Of a stretch of DNA of 12,828 nucleotides, positions 7,029 to 12,828 are shown piece after piece (the first letter of the stretch is position 1; the number at the start of each line of letters is the position of its first letter). The notes beneath the pieces were generated by a model that did no database searches, had not been told where the DNA came from, and saw only the letters and a list, made by a program, of their open reading frames with translations. Position numbers and translations under genes: made by a program. The stretch comes from an uncultured euryarchaeote. GTDB taxonomy: Archaea; Thermoplasmatota; Poseidoniia; Poseidoniales; Poseidoniaceae. Location of the stretch: assembly GCA_937897365.1 (NCBI GenBank), contig CALCOP010000204.1, positions 1 through 12,828 of the forward strand, read 5' to 3'.

Positions 7029-7373
7029 TTATTCCTCACTTAATTCCGATTCAAGAACTGCAGCCTCCAGTTCGGCCCAAGCAGAGCCAACACTCGCATC
7101 CTTGACCGTGGTTTCTATTTCCATACGAACGCGTTCGGTGAGCATTTCATCATTTTCATCAGGGAATGCTTTGGAAAGTGGGCCATTACCTGAACGAAGA
7201 GTTCTCGAAAGAAGGAGCAAAACAACACCAGTTATTGGGAAAAGCCAACCGGACGATACGGTTTCAAGTTCCAGTCGCCCTTGAATAAGTCCGAATCCAG
7301 TGATGAGGAAACATCCCATGCCTGTACCGAGCAAGAGCGTCGATGCCGAATCAGATGGCTTGCTCATAGACAT
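7029..7373 (-). CDS. small two-TM protein with acidic tail
   Basis: This is a 114-aa protein of unknown family. A short Ser-rich N-terminus is followed by two membrane helices at about 11-30 and 43-60, joined by a short loop. A cytoplasmic tail of about 50 residues is strongly acidic and probably helical (ENDEM...RMEIETTVKD...ELEAAVLESELSEE). An alternative ATG at 7367 would remove two residues. It starts 42 nt after the THEP1-like gene on the same strand, so the two may be co-transcribed. Its stop is 8 nt from the stop of the convergent multi-TM gene. The function is unknown, and nothing beyond topology can be said. Confidence 0.68.
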   Translation of the reverse strand: MSMSKPSDSASTLLLGTGMGCFLITGFGLIQGRLELETVSSGWLFPITGVVLLLLSRTLRSGNGPLSKAFPDENDEMLTERVRMEIETTVKDASVGSAWAELEAAVLESELSEE

Positions 7374-7415
7374 CCGTGAAGGAACAAGGCAATGAACCTA
7401 CGGCAAGGGAAACCA

Positions 7416-7997
7416 TCAGTATGTTTCTCTCATCAGTTTATGAATTTTATACGGTAACAATGCTCGATTCACCGGCGTGACTTCGAGAATTCTTCCGTCA
7501 TCACGTCGACGTATGTCCTGTAAAAGAGGGTGGCGACTTTTCTTGTGAAGAGTCAGCAATGTTGGTTTGTCTACTTCAAGAGCGCCACGAACACAAGCGA
7601 CGAATGCCTCGCTTTCAACAGCGAACTTTCCGATTTCATCGATGACTAAAACCTCGCATTCATCGCGTGCATATTCTATCGCTGGAATCGCAATCTTCTC
7701 AAGTGCCTCTGTATCAATGCCATAACCCAGAACACGAAGTCTTGAATCAATATTTTTGTGAGCCATAATTGCGTTTTCACCTGTTACGATGTTGAAGACA
7801 CTGTAACCTAACCGTTCACTACCATCAAGAATTGGTTCTGTTCTCATGCCGCCGATAATTGGAGCTTCGGTTAAACTGCCGCGCATTTGAATTTCTCGCG
7901 TTCGCTCGTCGCGAAGCATATCGAGAACTTTTTCCATGACCGCAGATTTACCACTACGAGGTAAACCAGTGATACCGATCTTTGGATGAATTCCCAT
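7416..7997 (-). CDS. THEP1-like nucleoside-triphosphatase (DUF265)
   Basis: This P-loop NTPase belongs to the THEP1/DUF265 family, whose members hydrolyse nucleoside triphosphates; the cellular role is unclear. In the 193-aa product Walker A is GLPRSGKS at 11-18, and Walker B is VLVIDEIGKFAVES at about 116-129 with D120 and E121. The typical LGYSVFNIV segment is near 63-71, and the terminal R-x-D-G-R...VTPVNRALLP signature is at about 165-182. The THEP1-type D-E-I-G-K motif is exact apart from F in place of the usual Met-Glu. The frame is open to an ATG at 8030, but GGTG at 8004-8007 lies 6 nt before the ATG at 7997, and family proteins begin close to the P-loop, so 7997 is chosen. It lies 124 nt downstream of the DNA methyltransferase with its own TATA-like box. 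Confidence 0.88.
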   Translation of the reverse strand: MGIHPKIGITGLPRSGKSAVMEKVLDMLRDERTREIQMRGSLTEAPIIGGMRTEPILDGSERLGYSVFNIVTGENAIMAHKNIDSRLRVLGYGIDTEALEKIAIPAIEYARDECEVLVIDEIGKFAVESEAFVACVRGALEVDKPTLLTLHKKSRHPLLQDIRRRDDGRILEVTPVNRALLPYKIHKLMRETY

Positions 7998-8046
7998 ATT
8001 ACCCACCACGATGAAAATCGCTACGGTCATTGCAGTGGCTTATCAG

Positions 8047-8053
8047 TAATAAA
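8047..8053 (-). promoter_or_regulatory. TATA-like box for the THEP1-like gene
   Basis: On the minus strand TTTATTA is centred near 8050, predicting a transcription start near 8025. This gives a short leader of about 28 nt before the ATG at 7997, with the GGTG Shine-Dalgarno inside it. It suggests the NTPase gene has its own promoter as well as possible read-through from the methyltransferase. Confidence 0.38.
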
Positions 8054-8121
8054 GGATGTTGAACTATAATCGTGTATCGAGAGATTGCAATACAGACATA
8101 TGTGTGCCATGGATTACTTGA

Positions 8122-10116
8122 TTACTGAACTGAAAGAAGTAATTCCGGAATATCAGACGAAACTTCAACAGGTAGCATTTCCAACTCGTAGTTGTTAACG
8201 TTATTATTCGCTGACCACGCTCGTGCCCATTCGTCCAAATCTTTTGCATTCAAGAGTTCGCACATCCAGTGAAGTGCTTTTTCAAGGGAACCGTGACTGC
8301 GAACGAGTCGTTCTTGAATATCTTCGTGCAATTCGATGTGATTTACACTGTTTCCAAGAACGCAGCCGGTTGGAATGACCGCCCATCGTAAGCGACGTTC
8401 TTGATGGGCGTTGACAATAGCCTGACATGCAAGTCGGGGACCGTATTTAGATTCTGAATTACCGCACCACATGGCGAGTTGGCGTTCATTCGCACGGGAA
8501 GGTATGTCAGTTCGGAACGCTGGATGGCGGACAAATACCTGCCCATTTTCATCTTCAGAAAAGTGAACTCCACGAATAAATGGACGTGAACCACGCCCCT
8601 TCACCCATGTTTCAATCGAGCTGGAATGCGCTGTTTGATCAATTTCTCCTACGCGTACACGAACGGTATTGCCGTTTGTGGCAAGAGGGTGTTGGAGTTC
8701 ACCCATTCGAGGAAGAAGAGCAAGCCGGTCAAGAACTTGTAGCGTTTGCTTGCGTTCAATTCGGTCTCGGGGTAGCCGAGGAATCGCCCATGTGTCTTTG
8801 GCCCACATAACCCACCTCTGTGGTTCCATTTCAAAGGAAGGAACTCGATTAGAAAGCCCTTTCATATCACGACGGAGGTCAGCACGGCTTATTGGACCGT
8901 GGATAACCAATTTTTCAGTTTCTTGCTTCGCTGTGATGCCAAGTACTGCAACACCTTGCGTCATTCCCGGGAAGAGATGGTTTGCTTCTTCGATAGCCCA
9001 AATATCACTCCAACCATGTCCTTCAACCAAAAGTTGGCGGAGTGGATGTGAGGATTGTTCTCGAAGAATGCTGTCTGGGGCGATCAAACGGAGGCGCCCT
9101 CCTTGGTGCAAAATCTGAAGTCCACGCTCGATGAACAATCGATACAGGTTGACATTCCCTCGCATAGTCGAGAATCTTGGATTGCCGTTGTCAGACAAAC
9201 CGCGTAATTGCTCACCGAGTTCTCTGCGAAGTTTACTTCCCTCTTCCATTCCCCGGAATCTATCTTTAATTCTCAGCCATGGAGGGTTTGTTACAATCAA
9301 CTTCGGAGCATTCGACCACGGCCACGTACCTTGGAGTGTATCACCTTGCTGGACAGCGTCTTTGAGTAACTTCTCCGCTTCCTTTCGAGGAAGGCAGCCA
9401 GGTTTATCGGATTTGAGACTAACAAGATCAAATCGAATACATTCGAGTAAAAGTCGTTGACGAGTCGAGGCAACAACCAATTCATCATTATCGAGCAGTT
9501 GGAAAGATGAGAGTAACAATTTCGTGTCAGCTATTTTCCGTTCCGCTGTGCTATCAGCATGATTTTCGGCATGCCGGCGAATCAATCGAGCATGGAAAAT
9601 CCCGCCACCGCAAGAGGTATCGGCAACGGGTAGGGGAATACCGCTAAGAGTGCGCTGTCCTATTTTAACACGGTCGAATTCTAATTCATCATCGACTTCA
9701 GGCTCTTGGACATGCTGAGGAAGATTGAGTTTCTCGAGTTGTTGTCGGAAACCAGGTGGGAGATTGTTGAGGTGCATTGAAGAACTCTTAGGGGGTGTTT
9801 TAGGACGCGTTAAACTTTCCAATAATTCCGAGGCAATGACTGCATCTGCTAATCTTGGCGGAGTTGGATGTGCACCCCGCGGAGAGCGTCCATCGCCCTC
9901 AGCATCGTGGCGTGCGAGAAGATGGTCGAGCACGTGTCCGGGATCGGTCAACAGGTTTGCCGGCAGAGTAGGCCAGTCTTCAGGAAGGAGCGCCGCAATA
10001 GGCTGATACACAAGGAGAGATTGCTCCCATGCAGCAAGCCAAATATGGATTTGTTCTGTACGGTTTTCAAGACATCTGTCTAGTCTTGCATACCATCCGC
10101 TTACTCCGCTCTGCAT
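8122..10116 (-). CDS. Eco57I-type N6-adenine DNA methyltransferase, no nuclease domain
   Basis: This 664-aa protein is a class I SAM-dependent DNA methyltransferase, probably making N6-methyladenine. The order is motif X (HPTPPRLADAVI, about 83-94), motif I in a variant form (VADTSCGGGIFHA, about 164-176, where D-P-x-C-G-S-G is usual), and catalytic motif IV (VTNPPWLRIKD, about 275-285). These are followed by GNVNLYRLFIERGLQIL and LRLIAPDSIL, then a probable target-recognition region (about 420-600). The closing WARAWSANNNVNNYELEMLPVE block is typical of Eco57I-like enzymes. Only about 80 residues precede motif X, too few for the PD-(D/E)xK nuclease of type IIG enzymes, so this looks like a solitary or partner-dependent methylase. 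The frame opens at TTG (10128), but ATG 10116 has GGTG 6 nt upstream. Upstream on the same strand are two TerB-like genes. Confidence 0.85.
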   Translation of the reverse strand: MQSGVSGWYARLDRCLENRTEQIHIWLAAWEQSLLVYQPIAALLPEDWPTLPANLLTDPGHVLDHLLARHDAEGDGRSPRGAHPTPPRLADAVIASELLESLTRPKTPPKSSSMHLNNLPPGFRQQLEKLNLPQHVQEPEVDDELEFDRVKIGQRTLSGIPLPVADTSCGGGIFHARLIRRHAENHADSTAERKIADTKLLLSSFQLLDNDELVVASTRQRLLLECIRFDLVSLKSDKPGCLPRKEAEKLLKDAVQQGDTLQGTWPWSNAPKLIVTNPPWLRIKDRFRGMEEGSKLRRELGEQLRGLSDNGNPRFSTMRGNVNLYRLFIERGLQILHQGGRLRLIAPDSILREQSSHPLRQLLVEGHGWSDIWAIEEANHLFPGMTQGVAVLGITAKQETEKLVIHGPISRADLRRDMKGLSNRVPSFEMEPQRWVMWAKDTWAIPRLPRDRIERKQTLQVLDRLALLPRMGELQHPLATNGNTVRVRVGEIDQTAHSSSIETWVKGRGSRPFIRGVHFSEDENGQVFVRHPAFRTDIPSRANERQLAMWCGNSESKYGPRLACQAIVNAHQERRLRWAVIPTGCVLGNSVNHIELHEDIQERLVRSHGSLEKALHWMCELLNAKDLDEWARAWSANNNVNNYELEMLPVEVSSDIPELLLSVQ

Positions 10117-10170
10117 GGCCCCCACCAAACCAGCGGGCTGGCTTTTCCGGTTTGAATGTGACCCTTGATT

Positions 10171-10177
10171 CTAAATT
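10171..10177 (-). promoter_or_regulatory. possible TATA-like box for the DNA methyltransferase
   Basis: The minus strand has an AT-rich AAAAATTTAG stretch whose core lies about 58 nt before the ATG at 10116. It would give a leader of about 30 nt. The 88-nt spacer 10117-10204 also holds a weak CCAG-CGGG-CTGG hairpin at 10130-10141, just upstream of the GGTG ribosome-binding site. Support is weak. Confidence 0.25.
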
Positions 10178-10204
10178 TTTGAAACCTGCGAAAATAAGCA
10201 AATT

Positions 10205-10639
10205 TCAGACGAGTTTGAGGAGTTGAAAACTCTCATTATGCCACTCCCACCCCGTTTTTACCCATTCAAAAAGTGCTGAGAGTTCTTTCTTGCGAACACC
10301 CGCAGCCTTCGCGATGGATTTGATGACTTTAATTTCAGAATCATCGTATTCTCCATCAACCGCTGCAACAAGAATTGAATCTCTTAATGCAATCTTCAAA
10401 ACTACAGGATTTAATTTTGATAAAACAAGGTCCAATGCCGGCGGATTCTCAAGGAGATTTCGAACGTCAACCCTCATTTCCGGGTGCATCATGCATCGCC
10501 CCATAAGCGCCTCAATTATGGCCAGTTCTTCCTTGACGAGCATCCCATCTACAGAAGCAACAATAATCATGATTTCTGCATAACCCTTGACTTCTTCTTG
10601 AGCGAAATCAACGGAAAGATCGAGGTACACGAGGTTCAC
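10205..10639 (-). CDS. TerB-like protein, second of a tandem pair
   Basis: This is a 144-aa all-helical protein resembling TerB, the tellurite-resistance and stress-associated acidic fold. Two acidic signatures are visible: VASVDGMLVKEE near 27-38, and VAAVDGEYDDSE near 90-102 followed by a long helix. The end, LFEWVKTGWEWHNESFQLL, aligns with LLKWASKGYLWMQEGYDIL of the gene upstream, so the two are paralogues. The start is a GTG that overlaps the upstream stop in a GTGA, the classic 4-nt coupled junction; there is no in-frame ATG until residue 24. The function is unknown. TerB proteins occur near membrane stress and phage-defence genes, and this one is followed 88 nt later by a DNA methyltransferase. 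The TerB assignment rests on motif pattern and length, not on a profile search. Confidence 0.75.
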   Translation of the reverse strand: MNLVYLDLSVDFAQEEVKGYAEIMIIVASVDGMLVKEELAIIEALMGRCMMHPEMRVDVRNLLENPPALDLVLSKLNPVVLKIALRDSILVAAVDGEYDDSEIKVIKSIAKAAGVRKKELSALFEWVKTGWEWHNESFQLLKLV

Positions 10640-11067
10640 TCCGATATCTCATTGAGAATATCGTACCCTTCCTGCATCCAAAGATAACCTTTGGAAGCCC
10701 ACTTGAGTAAACGTTCAACTGAACCACTGGCAAGTCCGAAATGCTCGACGATGTCATGCAAAACTGCTCGCTCATCATCATCCACAGTTCCGTCTGCGGC
10801 GGCCATCATTGTTGCATCCCGCAATGCAAGCCGGCCAGTTTCTTCACCCATTCCCTCAAGACACTCTTCCAAGGGAGGAGGAGTCTTCAAGGCATTACGG
10901 ATTGATTTTCTCTGGGAAGGAGAAAGTAAAGCGGTTCCAAGACGCTGTTCAAACATAGCCATCTCATCAACGGTTAATTCATTGTCAACTCTTGCCATAA
11001 ATGCAAGTAAACGTGCATAAGCAAAGCGTTCTTCTCGTGGGAGTTTGTGTACGGTATCCGGTAGCAT
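10636..11067 (-). CDS. TerB-like protein, first of a tandem pair
   Basis: This 143-aa helical protein has the TerB-type layout. After LPREERFAYARLLAFMA comes the first acidic signature, ARVDNELTVDEM (25-36); the second, AAADGTVDDDER (89-100), is followed by LHDIVEHFGL. The two signatures resemble each other, suggesting an internal repeat as in TerB, where the acidic residues are thought to bind metal ions. The C-terminal LLKWASKGYLWMQEGYDILNE is shared with the following paralogue. No signal peptide or membrane helix is present, so it should be cytoplasmic. The ATG at 11067 is the only reasonable start, and a palindrome CACGGCCGTG lies just upstream at 11070-11079. It heads the probable TerB-TerB-methyltransferase unit. 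Confidence 0.75.
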   Translation of the reverse strand: MLPDTVHKLPREERFAYARLLAFMARVDNELTVDEMAMFEQRLGTALLSPSQRKSIRNALKTPPPLEECLEGMGEETGRLALRDATMMAAADGTVDDDERAVLHDIVEHFGLASGSVERLLKWASKGYLWMQEGYDILNEISE

Positions 11068-11069
11068 TA

Positions 11070-11079
11070 CACGGCCGTG
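11070..11079. repeat. 10-bp perfect palindrome before the TerB-like gene
   Basis: CACGGCCGTG is its own reverse complement and ends 2 nt before the ATG at 11067. It could be an operator half-site pair or a 5'-UTR hairpin; chance is also possible at this length. Confidence 0.3.
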
Positions 11080-11127
11080 ACCGACATAGACTTAGAACCC
11101 AACGCCAGTTCAACGCAGAAGAATTGA

Positions 11128-11145
11128 CTTTTTCACAGGAAAAAG
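11128..11145. repeat. perfect 7-bp inverted repeat in divergent spacer
   Basis: CTTTTTC-ACAG-GAAAAAG is a perfect 7-bp inverted repeat with a 4-nt loop. It lies between the divergent starts of the first TerB-like gene (11067) and the DUF2237 gene (11218, or 11176), about 60 nt from the former. The symmetry and AT-rich arms suit an operator for a dimeric regulator. As an RNA hairpin it would be weak because the arms are mostly A-U. No clear TATA box is seen on either strand of this spacer. Confidence 0.4.
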
Positions 11146-11217
11146 AAACGACCAAATGTTTTGATTTTCATGTGAATGAAGGCAAGACTTGAAGCGAGAA
11201 GGGGATTTGAAGGTTGT

Positions 11218-11580
11218 ATGGATGCGAGTCTAAACGTGCTTGGAGGGCCGCTTGATACATGCTCATGTGACCCTATGACGGGTTGGTACAGGGACGGAAA
11301 ATGCAACACTGACTCAAACGACAGAGGGTCCCATACCGTGTGCTGCGTAGTTACCGAAGATTTTCTCAACTTCGCTCTTTCAAAAGGAAACGATTTGATT
11401 ACACCTATGACCGCACATGGTTTTCCAGGCCTCAAACCCGGAGATTCGTGGTGTGTTTGCGCTCGCACATGGCTCGATGCAGTCAACAACGGAACCGCGT
11501 GCCCTATCGATATGGAAGCAACCCACCAAAAAGCACTGGAAATAATTCCACTTTCTCTGTTGGAAGCCCACGCAATTTGA
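11218..11580 (+). CDS. DUF2237-family protein
   Basis: This is a compact, cysteine-rich protein of the DUF2237 family, widely distributed and of unknown function. The family blocks are all present: NVLGGPLDTCSCDPMTGWYR, GKC, GSHTVCCVVTEDFLNFAL, GNDLITPM, FPGLKPGDSWCVCARTW and EATHQKALEIIPL. The ATG at 11218 gives 120 aa and places NVLG at the position where family members normally begin. An upstream in-frame ATG at 11176 would add 14 mostly charged residues (MKARLEARRGFEGC) and cannot be excluded. Several cysteines (in TCSC, GKC, VCC and WCVC) could bind metal or form disulfides. It is transcribed alone, divergent from the TerB-like genes. It ends 1 nt from the stop of the convergent GtrA-family gene. 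Confidence 0.88.
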   Translation: MDASLNVLGGPLDTCSCDPMTGWYRDGKCNTDSNDRGSHTVCCVVTEDFLNFALSKGNDLITPMTAHGFPGLKPGDSWCVCARTWLDAVNNGTACPIDMEATHQKALEIIPLSLLEAHAI

Positions 11581-11581
11581 T

Positions 11582-12007
11582 TCACTCTTCTTCAGAAGTA
11601 TAACCAAAAACGAACCAACGCATAGTCGCCCAAGTAAACACGCCCCAAATAAGCATGTTGACAAGGAACAAAAGTCGGATAGGAACGTCAAACATCGAAA
11701 TCATTGCATCATATGAAAGGGTTGAACCTGCCATTCCAAAAGCATAGACTGACAGTGCGCCAAGAATTGTATTTTTGACATTTTTCCGTCCATCGAAGGT
11801 AAAAGCACGATGTACGAAATGTGCACAGATGCTTGAAAAGGCCCAAGAAATAGACCACATCGCGGTTTCATTCAACAATTCGAGCAGGAACGTTGAACGA
11901 AGCAGTTCCCAAACAACCCAAAAAAGAAATGTATTGAATCCTCCTGCAATTCCAAACCTTTGAAGTGTTCCTCTTGGAAGAACCTCTGCTACGTTTGGAC
12001 GTTTCAT
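11582..12007 (-). CDS. GtrA-family membrane protein
   Basis: This 141-aa protein has four membrane helices at about 17-36, 49-65, 83-103 and 112-133, the layout of the GtrA/DPMS-associated family. Members help move polyprenyl-linked sugars across the membrane or assist glycosyltransferases. The family markers are the N-terminal R-F-x-I-A-G-G-F-N-T at 17-26 and HRAFTF at 66-71 after the second helix. The frame opens at a TTG (12022), but the ATG at 12007 has GAGGAG at 12015-12020, 7 nt upstream, and starts 11 nt after the stop of the nucleotide-sugar dehydrogenase. The pair is surely co-transcribed, which supports a role in making surface glycan, glycolipid or glycoprotein sugar. Confidence 0.87.
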   Translation of the reverse strand: MKRPNVAEVLPRGTLQRFGIAGGFNTFLFWVVWELLRSTFLLELLNETAMWSISWAFSSICAHFVHRAFTFDGRKNVKNTILGALSVYAFGMAGSTLSYDAMISMFDVPIRLLFLVNMLIWGVFTWATMRWFVFGYTSEEE

Positions 12008-12014
12008 TTCGAAT

Positions 12015-12020
12015 CTCCTC
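12015..12020 (-). promoter_or_regulatory. Shine-Dalgarno deciding the GtrA start
   Basis: GAGGAG on the minus strand lies just past the dehydrogenase stop codon, 7 nt before the ATG at 12007. It excludes the TTG at 12022 as the start. Confidence 0.65.
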
Positions 12021-12828
12021 AATCATCGTTCGTGACGACATCGCTTGGCTTTCCAGTGAGTATTCCTCGAAGTTTGGAATTGTCAGACTGAATTGCGTCC
12101 ATGAACTCATATTTGCAACCCAGTGATGCAGCCAGAACGCCGAGAGCCAGCGAATCCTTTGGAAGACACTTCCCCCCAAATCCACGGTTGAGCCCAAAGA
12201 TTGGATCCAGATGAGACGGGCCAATTGGTTGAGCTTGTTCAGCTGTTATCATCTCGCGAATCGTATACCAATCTTCACCCATACCTTGGCAAATATCATA
12301 CATCTGATTTGCAAAAATTACCTTCAGTGCATAGAATGTATTCTTGGTATACTTGACTAATTCAGCTTGAGTGGGTGTGACATGAAAGAGGTTTTCTCTA
12401 CGGAGTACTCCTGCCTCTCTGTGTTGAGTAAATACGCGTTCTGCGACATCTGCATGGTGAGTACCGCAAACCAAAATATCCTGATTGGCAAAGTCTTCAA
12501 GTCTTCGACGTTCAACAAGAAATTCAGGAGAATAAGCAATCTTGAGATGAGGATATTTTTCATGATAAGATTGAGTTGTCCCTGGAACTACAGAACTTTT
12601 AATCACAGCAGTGAAGCCATCCGGTAGTTCATCAAGCACACCTTCAACAATGCGCGTATCACAAGCACCCGTCTCCGGATGCGGGGGGGTTGGTACTGCG
12701 ATATACGCGAAATCAACATGGTCGATTACATCGGATAATTGGGTGCCGCGTGCGGGATCGTGAACAAATAATTCGTGTGCATCAGCAAAACAAGTTTCAA
12801 TGGCACCGCCTACCATGCCTGCACCAAT
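12019..12828 (-). CDS. short UDP-glucose/GDP-mannose dehydrogenase-like protein (5' end cut)
   Basis: This is an NAD-dependent nucleotide-sugar dehydrogenase, which oxidises a UDP- or GDP-hexose to the uronic acid. The visible 269 residues start inside the Rossmann motif (IGAGMVGGAI) at the window edge. They continue with YIAVPTPP, VIKSSVVPGTT, AYSPEFLVERRRLEDF, ELVKYTKNTFYALKVIFANQMYD and GFGGKCLPKDS, which holds the catalytic cysteine (visible residue 221). Only 48 residues follow that cysteine, so the C-terminal UDP-binding domain of standard UDP-glucose dehydrogenase (total about 430 aa) is missing. The N-terminal part between the Rossmann glycines and VPTPP is also compact. The stop is followed at once by a good ribosome-binding site for the GtrA gene, so the short form looks natural rather than frameshifted. 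The substrate sugar cannot be told from sequence. Confidence 0.88.
   Translation of the reverse strand: MGAGMVGGAIETCFADAHELFVHDPARGTQLSDVIDHVDFAYIAVPTPPHPETGACDTRIVEGVLDELPDGFTAVIKSSVVPGTTQSYHEKYPHLKIAYSPEFLVERRRLEDFANQDILVCGTHHADVAERVFTQHREAGVLRRENLFHVTPTQAELVKYTKNTFYALKVIFANQMYDICQGMGEDWYTIREMITAEQAQPIGPSHLDPIFGLNRGFGGKCLPKDSLALGVLAASLGCKYEFMDAIQSDNSKLRGILTGKPSDVVTNDD

Noticed and set aside
8122..10116. Complete type IIG restriction-modification enzyme
   Set aside because: Only about 80 residues precede motif X and no PD-(D/E)xK pattern is visible; no separate nuclease gene is present in the window.
10117..10128. TTG start at 10128 for the DNA methyltransferase
   Set aside because: ATG at 10116 has a GGTG ribosome-binding site at the standard 6-nt gap, and the four extra codons add nothing recognisable.
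11133..11585. A 150-codon open frame on the minus strand across the DUF2237 gene
   Set aside because: The plus-strand frame carries all DUF2237 family blocks; the minus frame has no recognisable features and is an antisense shadow.
11868..12224. A 118-codon minus-strand frame spanning the dehydrogenase/GtrA junction, considered as a frameshifted C-terminal domain of the dehydrogenase
   Set aside because: It lacks C-terminal-domain motifs, overlaps both well-supported genes, and a good ribosome-binding site for GtrA lies right after the dehydrogenase stop.
1..12828. CRISPR arrays, insertion sequences, integrases or attachment sites
   Set aside because: No regularly spaced repeats, transposase or integrase motifs, or long terminal repeats were seen on reading both strands.

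Overview
The window is a compact, gene-dense piece of an archaeal chromosome. Every gene product I recognise fits a euryarchaeote: a small TOPRIM protein of the UPF0292 type, an Lrp/AsnC regulator, a THEP1-like NTPase, DUF167, and archaeal-style TATA/leaderless or GGTG/GAGGAG start signals. Moderate base composition, an aerobic cytochrome oxidase, tiny spacers and several orphan membrane proteins point to a marine planktonic lineage such as Candidatus Poseidoniales (Marine Group II). This placement is inference; there is no rRNA or marker phylogeny here. I see no tRNA, rRNA, IS element, CRISPR array or phage gene.

Layout. 1-1076 (minus): cytochrome c oxidase subunit II, followed by the signal-peptide start of another exported protein cut by the window edge. 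1284-2093 (plus): DUF167 protein and TOPRIM protein, an abutting pair. 2090-5570 (minus): a three-gene run in transcription order of a long NSUN2/Trm4-like RNA m5C methyltransferase, a signal-peptide plus single-TM protein of unknown family, and an Lrp/AsnC regulator. 5641-7020 (plus): an orphan ~12-TM protein. 7029-11067 (minus): in transcription order two tandem TerB-like proteins, an Eco57I-type DNA methyltransferase with no nuclease domain, a THEP1-like NTPase and a small two-TM protein. 11218-11580 (plus): a DUF2237 protein. 11582-12828 (minus): a short nucleotide-sugar dehydrogenase (5' end outside the window) followed by a GtrA-family membrane protein.

How the genes work together. The oxidase belongs to aerobic respiration. 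The dehydrogenase plus GtrA pair suggests surface glycan or glycolipid synthesis. The NSUN2-like enzyme acts on RNA. The most unusual neighbourhood is TerB-TerB-DNA methyltransferase, which may be an uncharacterised DNA-modification or stress/defence unit; that is a hypothesis from gene order only. Convergent genes are separated by -4, 8 and 1 nt, leaving no intergenic room for terminators. Regulatory sequence is confined to a few short divergent spacers.
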